From Anaerolineae bacterium (GTDB lineage: Bacteria > Chloroflexota > Anaerolineae > DUEN01): 64,000 nucleotides of DNA. Numbering within the stretch: position 1 is the first letter of the stretch; each line of letters opens with the position of its first letter. Made by a program: the position numbers and the translations under genes. The notes below the pieces were generated by a model. That model worked only from the letters and a program-made list of their open reading frames with translations, did not search any database and was not told the DNA's origin. Below are positions 1-9,057 of the stretch, one piece after another. The stretch is taken from positions 1 to 64,000 of the forward strand of contig JANXBS010000013.1 of the NCBI GenBank assembly GCA_025060615.1. Reading direction: 5' to 3'.

Positions 1-232
1 CATAGTGCCGCTTCTCCGTCTCGTATTCCACATGCGCAATCGCAATCGTGATCCCCCGCGCCTTCTCCTCCGGCGCATTGTCTATGGAGTCAAACGGCCG
101 AAACGTCGCCAACCCCTTCAGCGAGAGCACCTTCGTGATCGCCGCCGTCAGCGTCGTCTTCCCATGATCAATATGCCCAATCGTCCCCACGTTCACATGC
201 GGCTTCGTCCGCTCAAACATCGGCTTGGACAT
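1..232 (-). CDS. tuf: Elongation factor Tu, N-terminal part (runs off the window)
   Basis: EF-Tu carries aminoacyl-tRNA to the ribosome as a GTPase. Only the first 77 codons are present. They start [17 protein letters not shown] and contain the P-loop GHIDHGKT and the switch I motif around [14 protein letters not shown]. The ATG at 232 has a GGAGGT ribosome site just upstream. The gene lies directly behind Thr, Tyr and Thr tRNA genes on the same strand, the arrangement seen around tufB in Enterobacteria, so it is probably co-transcribed with them. The reading frame continues off the left edge. Confidence 0.97.
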   Translation of the reverse strand, partial: MSKPMFERTKPHVNVGTIGHIDHGKTTLTAAITKVLSLKGLATFRPFDSIDNAPEEKARGITIAIAHVEYETEKRHY

Positions 233-304
233 TCGATGTTACCTCCGAACTGTAAGTCAACTTTCGGCCATCTGGAAGCGGCCTATGCGGGTTTTCTCAA
301 AGTG

Positions 305-377
305 AGCCCACGATGGGACTTGAACCCATGACCACGCCCTTACCAAGGGCGTGCTCTACCGCCTGAGCTACGTGGGC
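305..377 (-). tRNA. tRNA-Thr (anticodon GGT)
   Basis: The minus strand folds as a cloverleaf: acceptor GCCCACG pairs with CGTGGGC, the anticodon arm CGCCC-TTGGTAA-GGGCG gives anticodon GGT, and the T-arm contains TTCAAGT. The 3' CCA is not encoded. It is the last tRNA before tuf. Confidence 0.96.
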
Positions 378-383
378 ATCAGG

Positions 384-466
384 TGGGCAGGGAAGGATTC
401 GAACCTCCGAAGGCGTCAGCCAGCTGATTTACAGTCAGCCCCCTTTGTCCACTTGGGTACCTGCCC
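384..466 (-). tRNA. tRNA-Tyr (anticodon GTA)
   Basis: The acceptor stem is GGGCAGG/CCTGCCC. The anticodon loop CTGTAAA gives GTA, and the T-loop is TTCGAAT. The long variable arm fits the class II structure of bacterial tRNA-Tyr. CCA is not encoded. It sits between the two Thr tRNAs, 6 nt from the GGT one. Confidence 0.96.
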
Positions 467-484
467 TCGCTATCCAATTGCCAG

Positions 485-557
485 AGCCGACGGCCGGAAT
501 CGAACCGGCAACCACCCGCTTACAAGGCGGGCGCTCTGCCGATTGAGCTACGTCGGC
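485..557 (-). tRNA. tRNA-Thr (anticodon TGT)
   Basis: The acceptor stem is GCCGACG/CGTCGGC. The anticodon arm CGCCCGC-loop-GCGGG has loop TTGTAA with anticodon TGT, and the T-arm contains TTCGATT. It is the first gene of the tRNA-tuf transcript. The gene order Thr(TGT)-Tyr-Thr(GGT)-tuf equals the E. coli thrU-tyrU-(glyT)-thrT-tufB order without the Gly tRNA. Confidence 0.96.
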
Positions 558-566
558 GTCGGCCTC

Positions 567-594
567 ATTATACCATATCCTCGAACAGGGTCAA
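567..594 (-). promoter_or_regulatory. Promoter of the tRNA-tuf operon
   Basis: On the minus strand TTGACC (594-589) is followed after 16 nt by a perfect TATAAT (572-567), about 10 nt before the first tRNA. This is a strong sigma-70 type promoter expected to drive the three tRNAs and tuf. Confidence 0.8.
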
Positions 595-678
595 ACCCTC
601 GTCTGAGCTTCACAGCAAGTGGGCAGTATACGCTGATTGCGCGTCTGTGTCAAATTGCGTGGGTCGCCCTCAAAAAGC

Positions 679-1848
679 TCATGGCTGAGGCATCGCATCA
701 GGGCGCTCGCCGCCAGTGACGGGAAGCGAGCGAGTCGGCTGAGGTACCGTGATGGACAGCGGCTGTGATTCCGCTAGAAGGCGCCCTCCCTCATCCACGA
801 GCGCAGCGCGCACCATGTGTTGGCCAGGCGGCAACGGCTCTGTCAGGCGAACCTCCCAGCGGCCCGATGTATCCACTACGGCTTCCGCCACGACCCGGGT
901 GTCAACATACACGCGCACGCGCTTTCCAGGCTCGCCTGTGCCGGAGAACGCGGGATAGGGTTCTTGAAGGAGGTCATTAGCGGGCATCTCTATGGAGAGC
1001 GTTGCCTGAGGCGCTACCGTCACAAACGTCGGAGGTAGAGTCCCAAGCAGGATGCCCTCTTCCGTCAACGCCTCACCCCAGATCAGGTGATCCCCAGGGG
1101 GAAATTGGCCCTCGGTGGCGATCTGCCATGTGCCATCAGGTCCAGCGATCGTCTGTCCGACCAGACGTAGCAGATCATATAAGCGCACTATGGCTCCAGC
1201 CGGGGCCATACCGCTGATGACGGGAAGATCGTCAACCGAGATGAGTTGGCCAGGGCGGAGTTGGTCAACGCTCACCCGCATGCGCAGGCCAGGTTGTCCC
1301 AGCCGGGCCGCTGGCTGAACTGGGACGAATGCCAGAACCGATCGGGTGGGCGTCGGCATGGTTGGGGGCACGGCCTGAGGGGATACAGGCATTACCACGA
1401 GAGGAGGCGAGGAGGCGATCTCTTTGCCACTAGCATCCAAGCTAGCCGCGCGCAGCTCATGGGGTGCCTCCGACCACGTGCGGCCTACCTCTAACCGCCA
1501 ACGCCCTGTCTCGTCAGCCTGGGCCTCGCCTAACACGGCTGCCCCATCGTAGACGCGGACGGTGGATTGAGGCGGAGCTATCCCTTCGATTACCATGGGT
1601 GCACCCACCTGGACCTGGTCGAGCGGAGCGGTAATCGCTGGAGAAACGCCCGGAGCAGGGGGTAGAAGTGGCGAGATCGGGCCGATCGTCTCGACTGCCG
1701 TAGCGGCTGGGGTCGCCACCGGTTGGGAAGGTGGCGTCGGCTTGTAGAGGACCAAGACGATAGCTAGGATCACGGACGACAGCACTAGGCCAACCAAGCG
1801 CCATCCATCAGGCCACCGCTCCCAGAACGAGTTGGGCTCATTGTTCAT
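679..1848 (-). CDS. Membrane-anchored protein with repeated Ig-like domains
   Basis: This 389-residue protein has a single N-terminal membrane segment (about residues 17-35) after a short charged cytoplasmic tail. A Pro/Thr-rich linker follows, then three related Ig-like modules (about 75-150, 185-270, 275-365). Each module carries a pattern like V.VYDG..VLGEA.AD..GRW..., as in bacterial Ig-like adhesion or scaffold domains. There is no catalytic motif. It is probably an extracytoplasmic structural protein. The start lies 7 nt after the stop of the upstream HhH gene, whose end supplies the ribosome site, so the two form an operon. Confidence 0.75.
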   Translation of the reverse strand: MNNEPNSFWERWPDGWRLVGLVLSSVILAIVLVLYKPTPPSQPVATPAATAVETIGPISPLLPPAPGVSPAITAPLDQVQVGAPMVIEGIAPPQSTVRVYDGAAVLGEAQADETGRWRLEVGRTWSEAPHELRAASLDASGKEIASSPPLVVMPVSPQAVPPTMPTPTRSVLAFVPVQPAARLGQPGLRMRVSVDQLRPGQLISVDDLPVISGMAPAGAIVRLYDLLRLVGQTIAGPDGTWQIATEGQFPPGDHLIWGEALTEEGILLGTLPPTFVTVAPQATLSIEMPANDLLQEPYPAFSGTGEPGKRVRVYVDTRVVAEAVVDTSGRWEVRLTEPLPPGQHMVRAALVDEGGRLLAESQPLSITVPQPTRSLPVTGGERPDAMPQP

Positions 1849-1855
1849 GCTCGTC

Positions 1856-2647
1856 TCACTCCCGTGCCATCAGTGCTCGAGCTTGCTCGATCCAACTGCC
1901 CAGATTGACGTTTTGCCACGCGGCCGGCCGGATGATCTGCTTGAGCTCTTCCTCGTTCAGCGCTGCCAGGTCGGCCAACGTATGGATTCCAGCCGCCCGC
2001 AGCCGCTCCGCGTAGGTACGGCCGATCCCTTTCACCCTCGTGAGATCATCCCAGGCGGTTTGCAACCTAGCCTCATTCTTTACCGCCTCTTCATGATTGG
2101 TCTTCTCTTCCGGAAAGCCGGCGCGCCGTCGCGCCTCCTTCAGACAGGCCGTGAGGTCTATACCCTCCCATGAGGGCCGGACACCTAACAACGTCCGCAA
2201 GTCCTGTTCGTCTAGGCGCGCCAGATCCTCATAGGTGAAGACGCCAGCTTCCTTCAAAAGACGAGCGTAAGCCGGCCCTATTCCCGGGAGGCTAGCCAGG
2301 TCATCCCCTTGTTCGATCAGAGGGGATGACCGTATTGGACTCTCTTCGACAGCGATTGTCACCCCGGTAGGCTCGACTACATAATCGCCAGGGATAGCTG
2401 ACTCAAAAGACGTTGGCGCTTCCGCTACTTGGGCTTCTTCCAGCTCTTCTAAGCGGGCCTCAAGCTGGTGTACTCGCTCCTGGGCCTTGACCAACTCGGC
2501 ATCCTTCTCACGGACGAGCTCTTCCAGTCGCGCTACCTTCGCATCTGTCTGACGCTGACGTAGCCATAGGTCAATGGCCCACTCCACCACCCAGCCGGTG
2601 ATAAAGCCGATCAGGAGCAAGGCTAACGGGCTTAAAGTGCCCAGCAT
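1856..2647 (-). CDS. Membrane-anchored coiled-coil protein with two helix-hairpin-helix domains
   Basis: The chosen ATG at 2647 follows GGGAGG at a normal distance; an in-frame ATG 16 codons upstream lacks a site. The 263-residue protein has an N-terminal membrane helix (LSPLALLLIGFITGWVV), a coiled coil (about residues 25-75), and two HhH/DUF4332-like modules containing LPGIGPAYARLLKEAG and VKGIGRTYAERLRAAG. Such GIG hairpins bind DNA backbone or mediate protein contacts. The combination with a membrane anchor could tether DNA or a complex, but this is inference. It forms an operon with the downstream Ig-like gene. Confidence 0.7.
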   Translation of the reverse strand: MLGTLSPLALLLIGFITGWVVEWAIDLWLRQRQTDAKVARLEELVREKDAELVKAQERVHQLEARLEELEEAQVAEAPTSFESAIPGDYVVEPTGVTIAVEESPIRSSPLIEQGDDLASLPGIGPAYARLLKEAGVFTYEDLARLDEQDLRTLLGVRPSWEGIDLTACLKEARRRAGFPEEKTNHEEAVKNEARLQTAWDDLTRVKGIGRTYAERLRAAGIHTLADLAALNEEELKQIIRPAAWQNVNLGSWIEQARALMARE

Positions 2648-2765
2648 GGATGTATGCCTCCCGTTGGTTTCAGAGGGTATTGCAAAACCGTCCAAGCGGA
2701 ACGAGAACCAATCTGCTTAAGGGATATATCGGTGAACAAACAGAGGGAAAGCTTCAGTCCATTAA

Positions 2766-2795
2766 ATTATAAGCCCTCTTTGTAGTGCCTGTCAA
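2766..2795 (-). promoter_or_regulatory. Promoter of the HhH / Ig-like operon
   Basis: On the minus strand TTGACA (2795-2790), an 18-nt spacer and TATAAT (2771-2766) make a near-consensus promoter. It lies about 120 nt upstream of the HhH protein start. Confidence 0.8.
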
Positions 2796-2841
2796 CCATC
2801 TCCTCGCTTTCCTAGCATAGTCATGGACCTCAAAGGGCTGA

Positions 2842-4302
2842 TTAAAGCTTTTCAGATACCACTTGGATTCCCAGTCGCTGCCCTTCCGTGAGTAGACGAT
2901 AAACGACCTCGGGGGAGGGGGCCTCTGCGTAGATGCGCAGGATCGGCTCGGTGCCTGAGGGGCGGATTAGCAACCACGATCCATCTTTTAGGGTATACTT
3001 GACGCCATCTCGACAGTCTACGCCAGATACGGGGATGCCTGCTAGCGTGGCCGGCGAGTTCTGGGTGAGCAAGGAGACAAGAGCTTGCTTACCGAGCGGA
3101 TAGGCGATCTGTCCCTCATCGAGCCGCACATCGTGTCGGGCGTAGTGAAACGGCCCGATCTCGTCCTGCAGCTCCCCAAGCAACTGGCTGAGGGGCTTGC
3201 CCTCCCGTGCCATCATTTCGACCAACAACATCCCGGCCAACAGGCCATCTCCTTCGGGAATATGCCCCTTGATACTGATTCCACCCGATTCCTCTCCGCC
3301 GATCAGGACATCGTGATTCATCATCAGATCGGCGATATGGTTGAAGCCCACGGGCGTCTCGAGAAGAGGCAGCCCGTATTTCTCCGCCAGCCGGTTAAGC
3401 ATCTGCGTGGTGCTCACCGTCTTCACCACGGTCCCTCGCAGGCCACGCCGCTCGACCAGATAGCGTAGGAGCAACGCCAGGATCGTGTGGGGATCCACGA
3501 AACGGCCGTCGGAGGCAACGGCCCCGATGCGATCGGCATCGCCATCGGTAGCTAGCCCCAGATCAAAGTGGCCGACAGACACCTCCTGTATGAGCTGTCC
3601 TAGATAGCGAGCGATTGGCTCAGGGTGAATGCCTCCAAACCCGGGATTCAGTTCTCCGTGGATTTCGGTCACGTCCACACCGGCCTCCCGAAGCATTGCG
3701 GCCAGAAAGACGCGGCCGGCTCCATACATCGGATCTACCATCACACGCAAGGGGAAGCGCCGGATCGCGTCCAGATCCACCAAAGTTGCCAAGTGTTGAC
3801 GATAGGCCGGGAACGGGTCGAAGCGCTCGATCAACCCCTGAGCCTGTGCTTTGTCGAAATCGGCCAAGCGCGGGGCGCGACCGGCTACCTCATTCTCCAT
3901 CAGTCGCGTCTCTACCTGACGGCAGGCTTGTGGAGGGGCCGAGCCCCCATAGGGGGCCTTGAGCTTGAGGCCGTTATACCGAGGGGGGTTGTGGCTGGCC
4001 GTGATCATCACGCCTCCGTCTGCGCGATGGGCCACGACAGCGTAAGAGACCACCGGCGTCGGCGCGTCTGCCTTGCACAATAGGACCCGGATACCGTTGC
4101 CGGCCAGCACGCGCGCCACTTCGATCGCGTAGCGATCTGAGAGAAAGCGGGTGTCGAAGCCTACGACATAAGTGGGCACGGTGGAAAGCGGCCCGGCTAA
4201 CGCCCAGTCGGCGATGGCCTGAGCTACTTTGCGGACATTCTCGAAGGTAAACTCATCACTGATAACAGCACGCCAACCGTCCGTACCGAAGTGGATTGCC
4301 AC
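2842..4302 (-). CDS. Phosphoglucomutase/phosphomannomutase family protein
   Basis: This alpha-D-phosphohexomutase interconverts hexose 6- and 1-phosphates. All four family loops are intact: TASHNP with the phosphoserine, DGDADR for Mg2+, GGEESGG for sugar specificity and RPSGTEP for phosphate. The start is set at GTG 4302, because an ATG 7 codons upstream lies inside the AGGAGG ribosome site that serves this GTG. It is the last gene of an operon with a pyrophosphorylase/mutase fusion and an amidohydrolase. It probably supplies mannose-1-P or glucose-1-P to the pyrophosphorylase. Substrate choice cannot be read from the sequence. Confidence 0.9.
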   Translation of the reverse strand: MAIHFGTDGWRAVISDEFTFENVRKVAQAIADWALAGPLSTVPTYVVGFDTRFLSDRYAIEVARVLAGNGIRVLLCKADAPTPVVSYAVVAHRADGGVMITASHNPPRYNGLKLKAPYGGSAPPQACRQVETRLMENEVAGRAPRLADFDKAQAQGLIERFDPFPAYRQHLATLVDLDAIRRFPLRVMVDPMYGAGRVFLAAMLREAGVDVTEIHGELNPGFGGIHPEPIARYLGQLIQEVSVGHFDLGLATDGDADRIGAVASDGRFVDPHTILALLLRYLVERRGLRGTVVKTVSTTQMLNRLAEKYGLPLLETPVGFNHIADLMMNHDVLIGGEESGGISIKGHIPEGDGLLAGMLLVEMMAREGKPLSQLLGELQDEIGPFHYARHDVRLDEGQIAYPLGKQALVSLLTQNSPATLAGIPVSGVDCRDGVKYTLKDGSWLLIRPSGTEPILRIYAEAPSPEVVYRLLTEGQRLGIQVVSEKL

Positions 4303-4319
4303 AGAAGAGCCTCCTCTTT

Positions 4320-5207
4320 TCAAGCAGTTGGATTGAGCATCCGCTGGAGCGCGTGTAAGACGAGCTGAGGACGCTCATCGCGGAGAAGAGGGAGCCGAGC
4401 GCGCACCCGCCTCAACTCGGCCAGGTCCAGCTCGGCGGTCACGAACGCCTCTTCGAAATAGGGCGCTTGCACCAGCACCTCGCCGCTTGGGCCGACGCAG
4501 AAGGACCCTCCCCAGAAGTTCACCCCATCCTCAAAGCCAACCCGGTTTACGTGGATTACAAAGGTAGTGAGAGCTGCGGCATACACGCGGTTGATATCCT
4601 CTACAAAGCGTGTGCTGCTCAGCCGGCCTGTTTCCGGTTGGCTCAGCCCGCGGCCAGGACTGGCTGAGATGTGGATCATCAAGTCGGCACCATCGAGCCA
4701 TAGGATGTAGGGGAGCGAAAGATGCCAGAAGTCCTCACAGATCAACAGGCCCGCTCGCCCGAACTTGGACTCAAAGGCGCGCACCTCGTGACTAGGAGCC
4801 AGATAGCGCCCCTCGTCGAACAGGCTATACGTAGGCAGGTACACTTTCCGATGCACATGGATGATACGCCCAGCCGAGAAGTAGGCGGCGGCCACGTAGA
4901 AACGATGGCGCCAATCCTCTTCGATGAACCCCACCACCAGGTCCATGTCCCGACTTTCCTCAGCCAGACGTCCCAGGATTGGATCACATGTGTTGGCAGG
5001 CCGCGCCACCACAGGTACCAGGTCCTTTAGGAAATAGCCAGTGAGGGAGAGCTCTGGGAAAACCAATAGATCGGTGCGCTGAGCGCGCGCCTGGGCGATC
5101 ACCTCTAGATGCCGGTCCAGGTTCGCCTCGACATCGCCTAGGCGCGGCCGGATCTGTCCCAAACCAACGATAAACCTCTTGGAGGCAGTTGGCATATTTA
5201 CATTCAT
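4320..5207 (-). CDS. Carbon-nitrogen hydrolase (nitrilase superfamily)
   Basis: This 295-residue single-domain protein has the Glu-Lys-Cys triad of the nitrilase fold: E in [10 protein letters not shown] in [14 protein letters not shown] and C in LICEDFWH. These enzymes hydrolyse amides or carbamoyl groups; the closest motif style is the glutaminase-like domain of NAD synthetases and omega-amidases. No synthetase domain is attached. Its ATG overlaps the stop of the upstream sugar-nucleotide gene (ATGA), so translation is coupled. The substrate is unknown, and why an amidase sits in a sugar-nucleotide operon is unclear. Confidence 0.8.
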   Translation of the reverse strand: MNVNMPTASKRFIVGLGQIRPRLGDVEANLDRHLEVIAQARAQRTDLLVFPELSLTGYFLKDLVPVVARPANTCDPILGRLAEESRDMDLVVGFIEEDWRHRFYVAAAYFSAGRIIHVHRKVYLPTYSLFDEGRYLAPSHEVRAFESKFGRAGLLICEDFWHLSLPYILWLDGADLMIHISASPGRGLSQPETGRLSSTRFVEDINRVYAAALTTFVIHVNRVGFEDGVNFWGGSFCVGPSGEVLVQAPYFEEAFVTAELDLAELRRVRARLPLLRDERPQLVLHALQRMLNPTA

Positions 5208-7705
5208 TCCTGCAAACCTTCCACAATACGGCAGTATTTTTCCACCAACTCCTCTGCCTGCTGAGGTGAACCGGATTCGGCCACGACGTGAAACAGCGGC
5301 TGGTCAGGGTCCGGCCGTACTAGCACCCACTCGCGCTCGCTCAGATAGATTTTGAGGCCATCTAGCCGTTCCGTTTGGGCGCTCTTGAACTGCTCATTCA
5401 GCAGACGCATCACCGTGCCTTTCACCTCCCATGGACAGTTCACCCGTCCTTTGGCAACGTAAAATGGCGGCAAGCTGCGAACCACCTCTGATAGCTTCAT
5501 CTTCTGGATAGCCAACATCTCTAGCAGCTTGATGGTCGCTATCAACCCATCTACTGCTGGCTGGAAACACGGGAACACGAAATAGCCGGTCCCATCCGCT
5601 GCCATGATGATAGGTTCTTTGGCAGAAGTGGCCATCAGGTCCTGCACATCTACCCGGGTGCGTCGCACGGACCCACCGTACGCGGCCACAATCTGGTCAA
5701 AAACTTGGGAGAGGTCCACGGGCACGGCGATGGTGCTGCCGGGATGCGTACGTAGTGTCAACTCTGCCATCGCCGCAGCTAACACTTGGTGATCGAGGAT
5801 GCGCCCAGTGTCATCCACTAGAAAGATCTTCTCCCCTCCGACGTCCAGGCGCACCCCTAAGTCGCTGTGCAACGCCCCTGTGATGGCGGCCAACTGTCGG
5901 AGCCGTTCCTCAAACTCTTCGGGCAGCAACGCAATGCGGTTGGGATCAATGGAAGCGTTAAGGGGGACTACGTCGACGGACAGCTTGTCGAGGATGGCTG
6001 GCAACACTTCTGAGTTGGGGGCATGAGCATAATCCACAATAATGCGAAAGCCTGCCGAGCGGATCACCTCCGCGTTCACTACGCTCATAAAGTCAGCGAT
6101 ATAGCGCTCAACAGGATCCGGAGCGTACTCAATGATGCCGATTTCGTCCATGTAAGCGCGGCGGAAGTCCTCGCGGAAGAAAACCCGCTCAATGTTACGT
6201 TCTGCATCTTTGCTCAGGTTAAGCCCGTTGGCGTCGAAGAACCGGATATCCACCACACGCTGGTCGAATGGCGAAAGCCGGACATGCACGCCGCCAACCG
6301 CCTTTGTCACACGGGTATAGTAACGCGCCACGGGAATTGGCAGGTTGCGCAGGTCCCACACATGGGCGCCGCCTGACGGCAGCCCGGAAATGATGGCGCG
6401 CTTCAACATCCGCGAGGCACGATGTCCATCTCGGTTGATGGTCACATAAGCACCGCGCGGCAAGGTCGCAGCGAACGCAGCCCCCAGCTTGGCGGCGAAT
6501 TCCGGGGTTAGATCCACGTTCACCACCCCGGTCACCCCAAAGCGACCGAACAGCTGGCGGCGTCCCTGCGATCCCCAGATGATGCTAGCCTTGACCGTAG
6601 CCCCGGGCTCCACCTCCTTGCCCGGCCACAGTTTCACGTTGGGGTGGATTACTGCGCTTTCGCCAATCACGCTGCCGTCCCCAATAACTACCCCTTCGAA
6701 CACCACGGTTTTGGCCTTCAACGTGCAACTACGCCCAATGATGGCCCCACGTAGCTCTGCTGCCTCGCCAATGTACGAGTTGCGCCAGATAATGACCCGG
6801 TCTAGATGGGCTCGGTTGTCCACTACTGTGTAATCGCGAATTACCGTGGGGCCGTGGATGATCACTCCGCCTTTAATCTTCACTCCTTTCCCCAGATAGA
6901 TCGGCCCATACAAGCGCGCATCGGGAGCGATCTCTACGCCCTCTCCTACCCAGATTCCATTGCCAATATGCTCCCCCAGCGGTTCCAACTGGACCTTTCC
7001 CGACAGTAAATCAAAGGAAGCACGCACATATTCAGAAGTATTGCCGATATCGCACCAATAGCCGGAGGCGACATAGCCATACAGCGGCGCGCCACTCTTC
7101 AAAAGCTGAGGGAAGATGTCCTTGCTCCAGTCCACCGGCTTACCTGGCTCGATCAAGTCTAGGACCTCCGGCTCGATCACGTAGATACCGGTGTTCACCG
7201 TGTCAGAGATGACCTCACCCCAGCTCGGCTTCTCCAAAAACTGTAAGATACGTCCATCGCCATCGGTGATGACGACGCCATATTCCAGTGGGTTAGGGAC
7301 TCGATACAGGGTCAACGTCGCGACGGCCCCACGCGCCTTGTGAAAGGCAATAACGTCCTCTAGATTGATGTCGGTCAATGCATCGCCGCTGATAATGAGA
7401 AACGGTTCATCGCGAGACAAAAAAGGCTCGGCGTTCTTGACGCTCCCTGCCGTGCCCAGCGGCATTTCTTCTACTGCGTACTTAATGTTCATGCCGAGCC
7501 CGGCCCCTGTCCCGAAGAAGTCCTGGATCATATCCGCCAGATACTGGACAGTAGCCACCACCTCGGTCAAGCCATGACGTTTCAATAGGTCAAGGATGTG
7601 AGCCATCACCGGCTTGTTGACCACTGTCACCATCGGCTTGGGGCGGCCGATGGTCAGCGGCCGCAGACGAGATCCCTCCCCTCCAGCCATCACTACTGCC
7701 TTCAT
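5204..7705 (-). CDS. NDP-sugar pyrophosphorylase fused to a degenerate phosphohexomutase domain
   Basis: This 833-residue fusion has three parts. Residues 1-235 are a nucleotidyltransferase ([23 protein letters not shown]), probably mannose-1-phosphate guanylyltransferase. Residues 250-375 are left-handed beta-helix hexapeptide repeats. From about 385 a phosphomannomutase-like region begins. In that region the serine loop reads HVRLSPFD, the metal loop DVGGEK and the phosphate loop RPDPDQP, so catalytic motifs are lost. The start at ATG 7705 is preceded by GGGAGGTG and gives the canonical N-terminus. It is first in the operon with the amidohydrolase and an intact mutase. Confidence 0.88.
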   Translation of the reverse strand: MKAVVMAGGEGSRLRPLTIGRPKPMVTVVNKPVMAHILDLLKRHGLTEVVATVQYLADMIQDFFGTGAGLGMNIKYAVEEMPLGTAGSVKNAEPFLSRDEPFLIISGDALTDINLEDVIAFHKARGAVATLTLYRVPNPLEYGVVITDGDGRILQFLEKPSWGEVISDTVNTGIYVIEPEVLDLIEPGKPVDWSKDIFPQLLKSGAPLYGYVASGYWCDIGNTSEYVRASFDLLSGKVQLEPLGEHIGNGIWVGEGVEIAPDARLYGPIYLGKGVKIKGGVIIHGPTVIRDYTVVDNRAHLDRVIIWRNSYIGEAAELRGAIIGRSCTLKAKTVVFEGVVIGDGSVIGESAVIHPNVKLWPGKEVEPGATVKASIIWGSQGRRQLFGRFGVTGVVNVDLTPEFAAKLGAAFAATLPRGAYVTINRDGHRASRMLKRAIISGLPSGGAHVWDLRNLPIPVARYYTRVTKAVGGVHVRLSPFDQRVVDIRFFDANGLNLSKDAERNIERVFFREDFRRAYMDEIGIIEYAPDPVERYIADFMSVVNAEVIRSAGFRIIVDYAHAPNSEVLPAILDKLSVDVVPLNASIDPNRIALLPEEFEERLRQLAAITGALHSDLGVRLDVGGEKIFLVDDTGRILDHQVLAAAMAELTLRTHPGSTIAVPVDLSQVFDQIVAAYGGSVRRTRVDVQDLMATSAKEPIIMAADGTGYFVFPCFQPAVDGLIATIKLLEMLAIQKMKLSEVVRSLPPFYVAKGRVNCPWEVKGTVMRLLNEQFKSAQTERLDGLKIYLSEREWVLVRPDPDQPLFHVVAESGSPQQAEELVEKYCRIVEGLQE

Positions 7706-7888
7706 CGCAACACCTCCCAGAATCCAGCTGATGGCCAAACTAAGGGCCTTATTATCGGGCTTCCAAGTTCCCACCATCATCATACCACAAAAGCTATGTC
7801 TGCTACAAAGACGCTTCGCAGAGGAGGACTGCCGAACGGAAGATCAGATGTGAACCTTCAGATTATAGGGAGGCCATGCAAGAACTGC

Positions 7889-7917
7889 TTGACTTTCAGC
7901 AAGAAAGCTGGTATAAG
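7889..7917 (+). promoter_or_regulatory. Promoter of the DksA/TraR-like gene
   Basis: TTGACT (7889-7894), a 17-nt spacer and TATAAG (7912-7917) make a near-consensus promoter about 85 nt before the start codon at 8003. A small inverted repeat AATCAC/GTGATT (7921-7926, 7937-7942) lies at the expected transcript start. Confidence 0.75.
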
Positions 7918-8002
7918 AGAAATCACTTTCAGAACGGTGATTGGGGGCTCTTTTAGAGACGGGAGGGAATCTTGACTGTTAACTTGGTTGGCGAGGTGAA
8001 AA

Positions 8003-8383
8003 ATGCGTGCTACGCCACAAGCGATGCGACAAGAGCGCGAACAACTAGAGGCCGAACGCAGACAGGTGCTGCAAGATATCCAAATCCTGCGGGAATCCCT
8101 CAAGGGAGAGGTGGACATTGACTTAGAGGAGGGAGATCCGGACCTGATCGAACGCGAGAAGAGCGCCGCTTTGCTCGCAACCCTGGAGCGTAAGCTTGAG
8201 TCTATCGAAACGGCGTTGCGCTCCATTGAGAAGGGACTCTATGGCATCTGCGAGCGGTGCGGCCAGCCAATCGATCCAGAGCGCTTGGAAGTGAAGCCGG
8301 ATGCCACTCTATGCCTCCCGTGCCAAATTGAGGTGGAAAAGCTGATCAAACGGGGCTTGTATCGGCCTACGTTGGAATCATGA
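8003..8383 (+). CDS. TraR/DksA family zinc-finger protein
   Basis: This 126-residue protein has an N-terminal helical hairpin (about residues 5-80) and a C-terminal four-Cys zinc finger, CERC...CLPC. That is the DksA/TraR layout of proteins that enter the secondary channel of RNA polymerase. The acidic stretch EVDIDLEEGDPDLIERE lies where DksA has its coiled-coil tip, but the exact DxxDxA motif is absent. It may therefore be a general stress or polymerase regulator without full DksA activity. It has its own promoter and is monocistronic or precedes the deaminase. Confidence 0.85.
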   Translation: MRATPQAMRQEREQLEAERRQVLQDIQILRESLKGEVDIDLEEGDPDLIEREKSAALLATLERKLESIETALRSIEKGLYGICERCGQPIDPERLEVKPDATLCLPCQIEVEKLIKRGLYRPTLES

Positions 8384-8536
8384 AAGGACAAGTGGCTTGA
8401 ACTGGTAGGGGGCAGGAATTATAAATTTTATAGGTGGGACCAGGGACGGGATCCTGGCCACTAGTCGCTACGGGTGGCATCCGCTTGGCCAAATGGCAGC
8501 CCTTATCTTTTGGTGATTCAACATGAGAGATTCTTT

Positions 8537-8986
8537 ATGCCCCGACCATCCTGGGACGAGTATTTCATGGGCATCGCTTTTCAGGTGGCAAAACGCAGCA
8601 CCTGTGACCGCGCTCATGTCGGCGCGATCATCGTCAAAGAGCGCCGAATTCTGACCACTGGCTATAACGGCGCGCCAGCCGGCCTTCCCCACTGCGATGA
8701 CGTGGGGCACCTGATGATAAATGGACACTGCGTGCGCACCCTCCACGCCGAGCAGAACGCGATCATCCAGGCTGCGCTGCACGGCGTCAGCGTGCAAGGG
8801 GGTACCATCTATGTTACTCATCAGCCATGTCTGACATGCGCCAAGATGATCATTAATGCCGGCATTGTACGCGTGGTCTACGCCGGCGATTACCCCGATG
8901 AGAACTCGCGCGCTTTCCTAGCAGAGGCCGGAGTTGAATTGATCCGTTTTCCCTGGCCTCCACAAGCTGGACAAGCTCTCCCATAA
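8537..8986 (+). CDS. Deoxycytidylate (dCMP) deaminase family protein
   Basis: This zinc deaminase of the dCMP/ComEB family probably makes dUMP for thymidylate synthesis. It shows the zinc and proton-shuttle motif HAEQNA and the second zinc motif PCLTCAK, plus the family N-terminus RPSWDEYFMGIAFQVAKRS and the TGYNGAPAG loop. The 149-residue product from ATG 8537 has the usual length. A GTG start 21 codons upstream would add residues absent from the family. Confidence 0.9.
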   Translation: MPRPSWDEYFMGIAFQVAKRSTCDRAHVGAIIVKERRILTTGYNGAPAGLPHCDDVGHLMINGHCVRTLHAEQNAIIQAALHGVSVQGGTIYVTHQPCLTCAKMIINAGIVRVVYAGDYPDENSRAFLAEAGVELIRFPWPPQAGQALP

Positions 8987-9057
8987 GGAGCGGCTCTGGA
9001 CTAGGTTGAAAGCCAGCTGTGATCAGAGCAGCTCTATTGCTGTGGAGCAGCCCCCCG

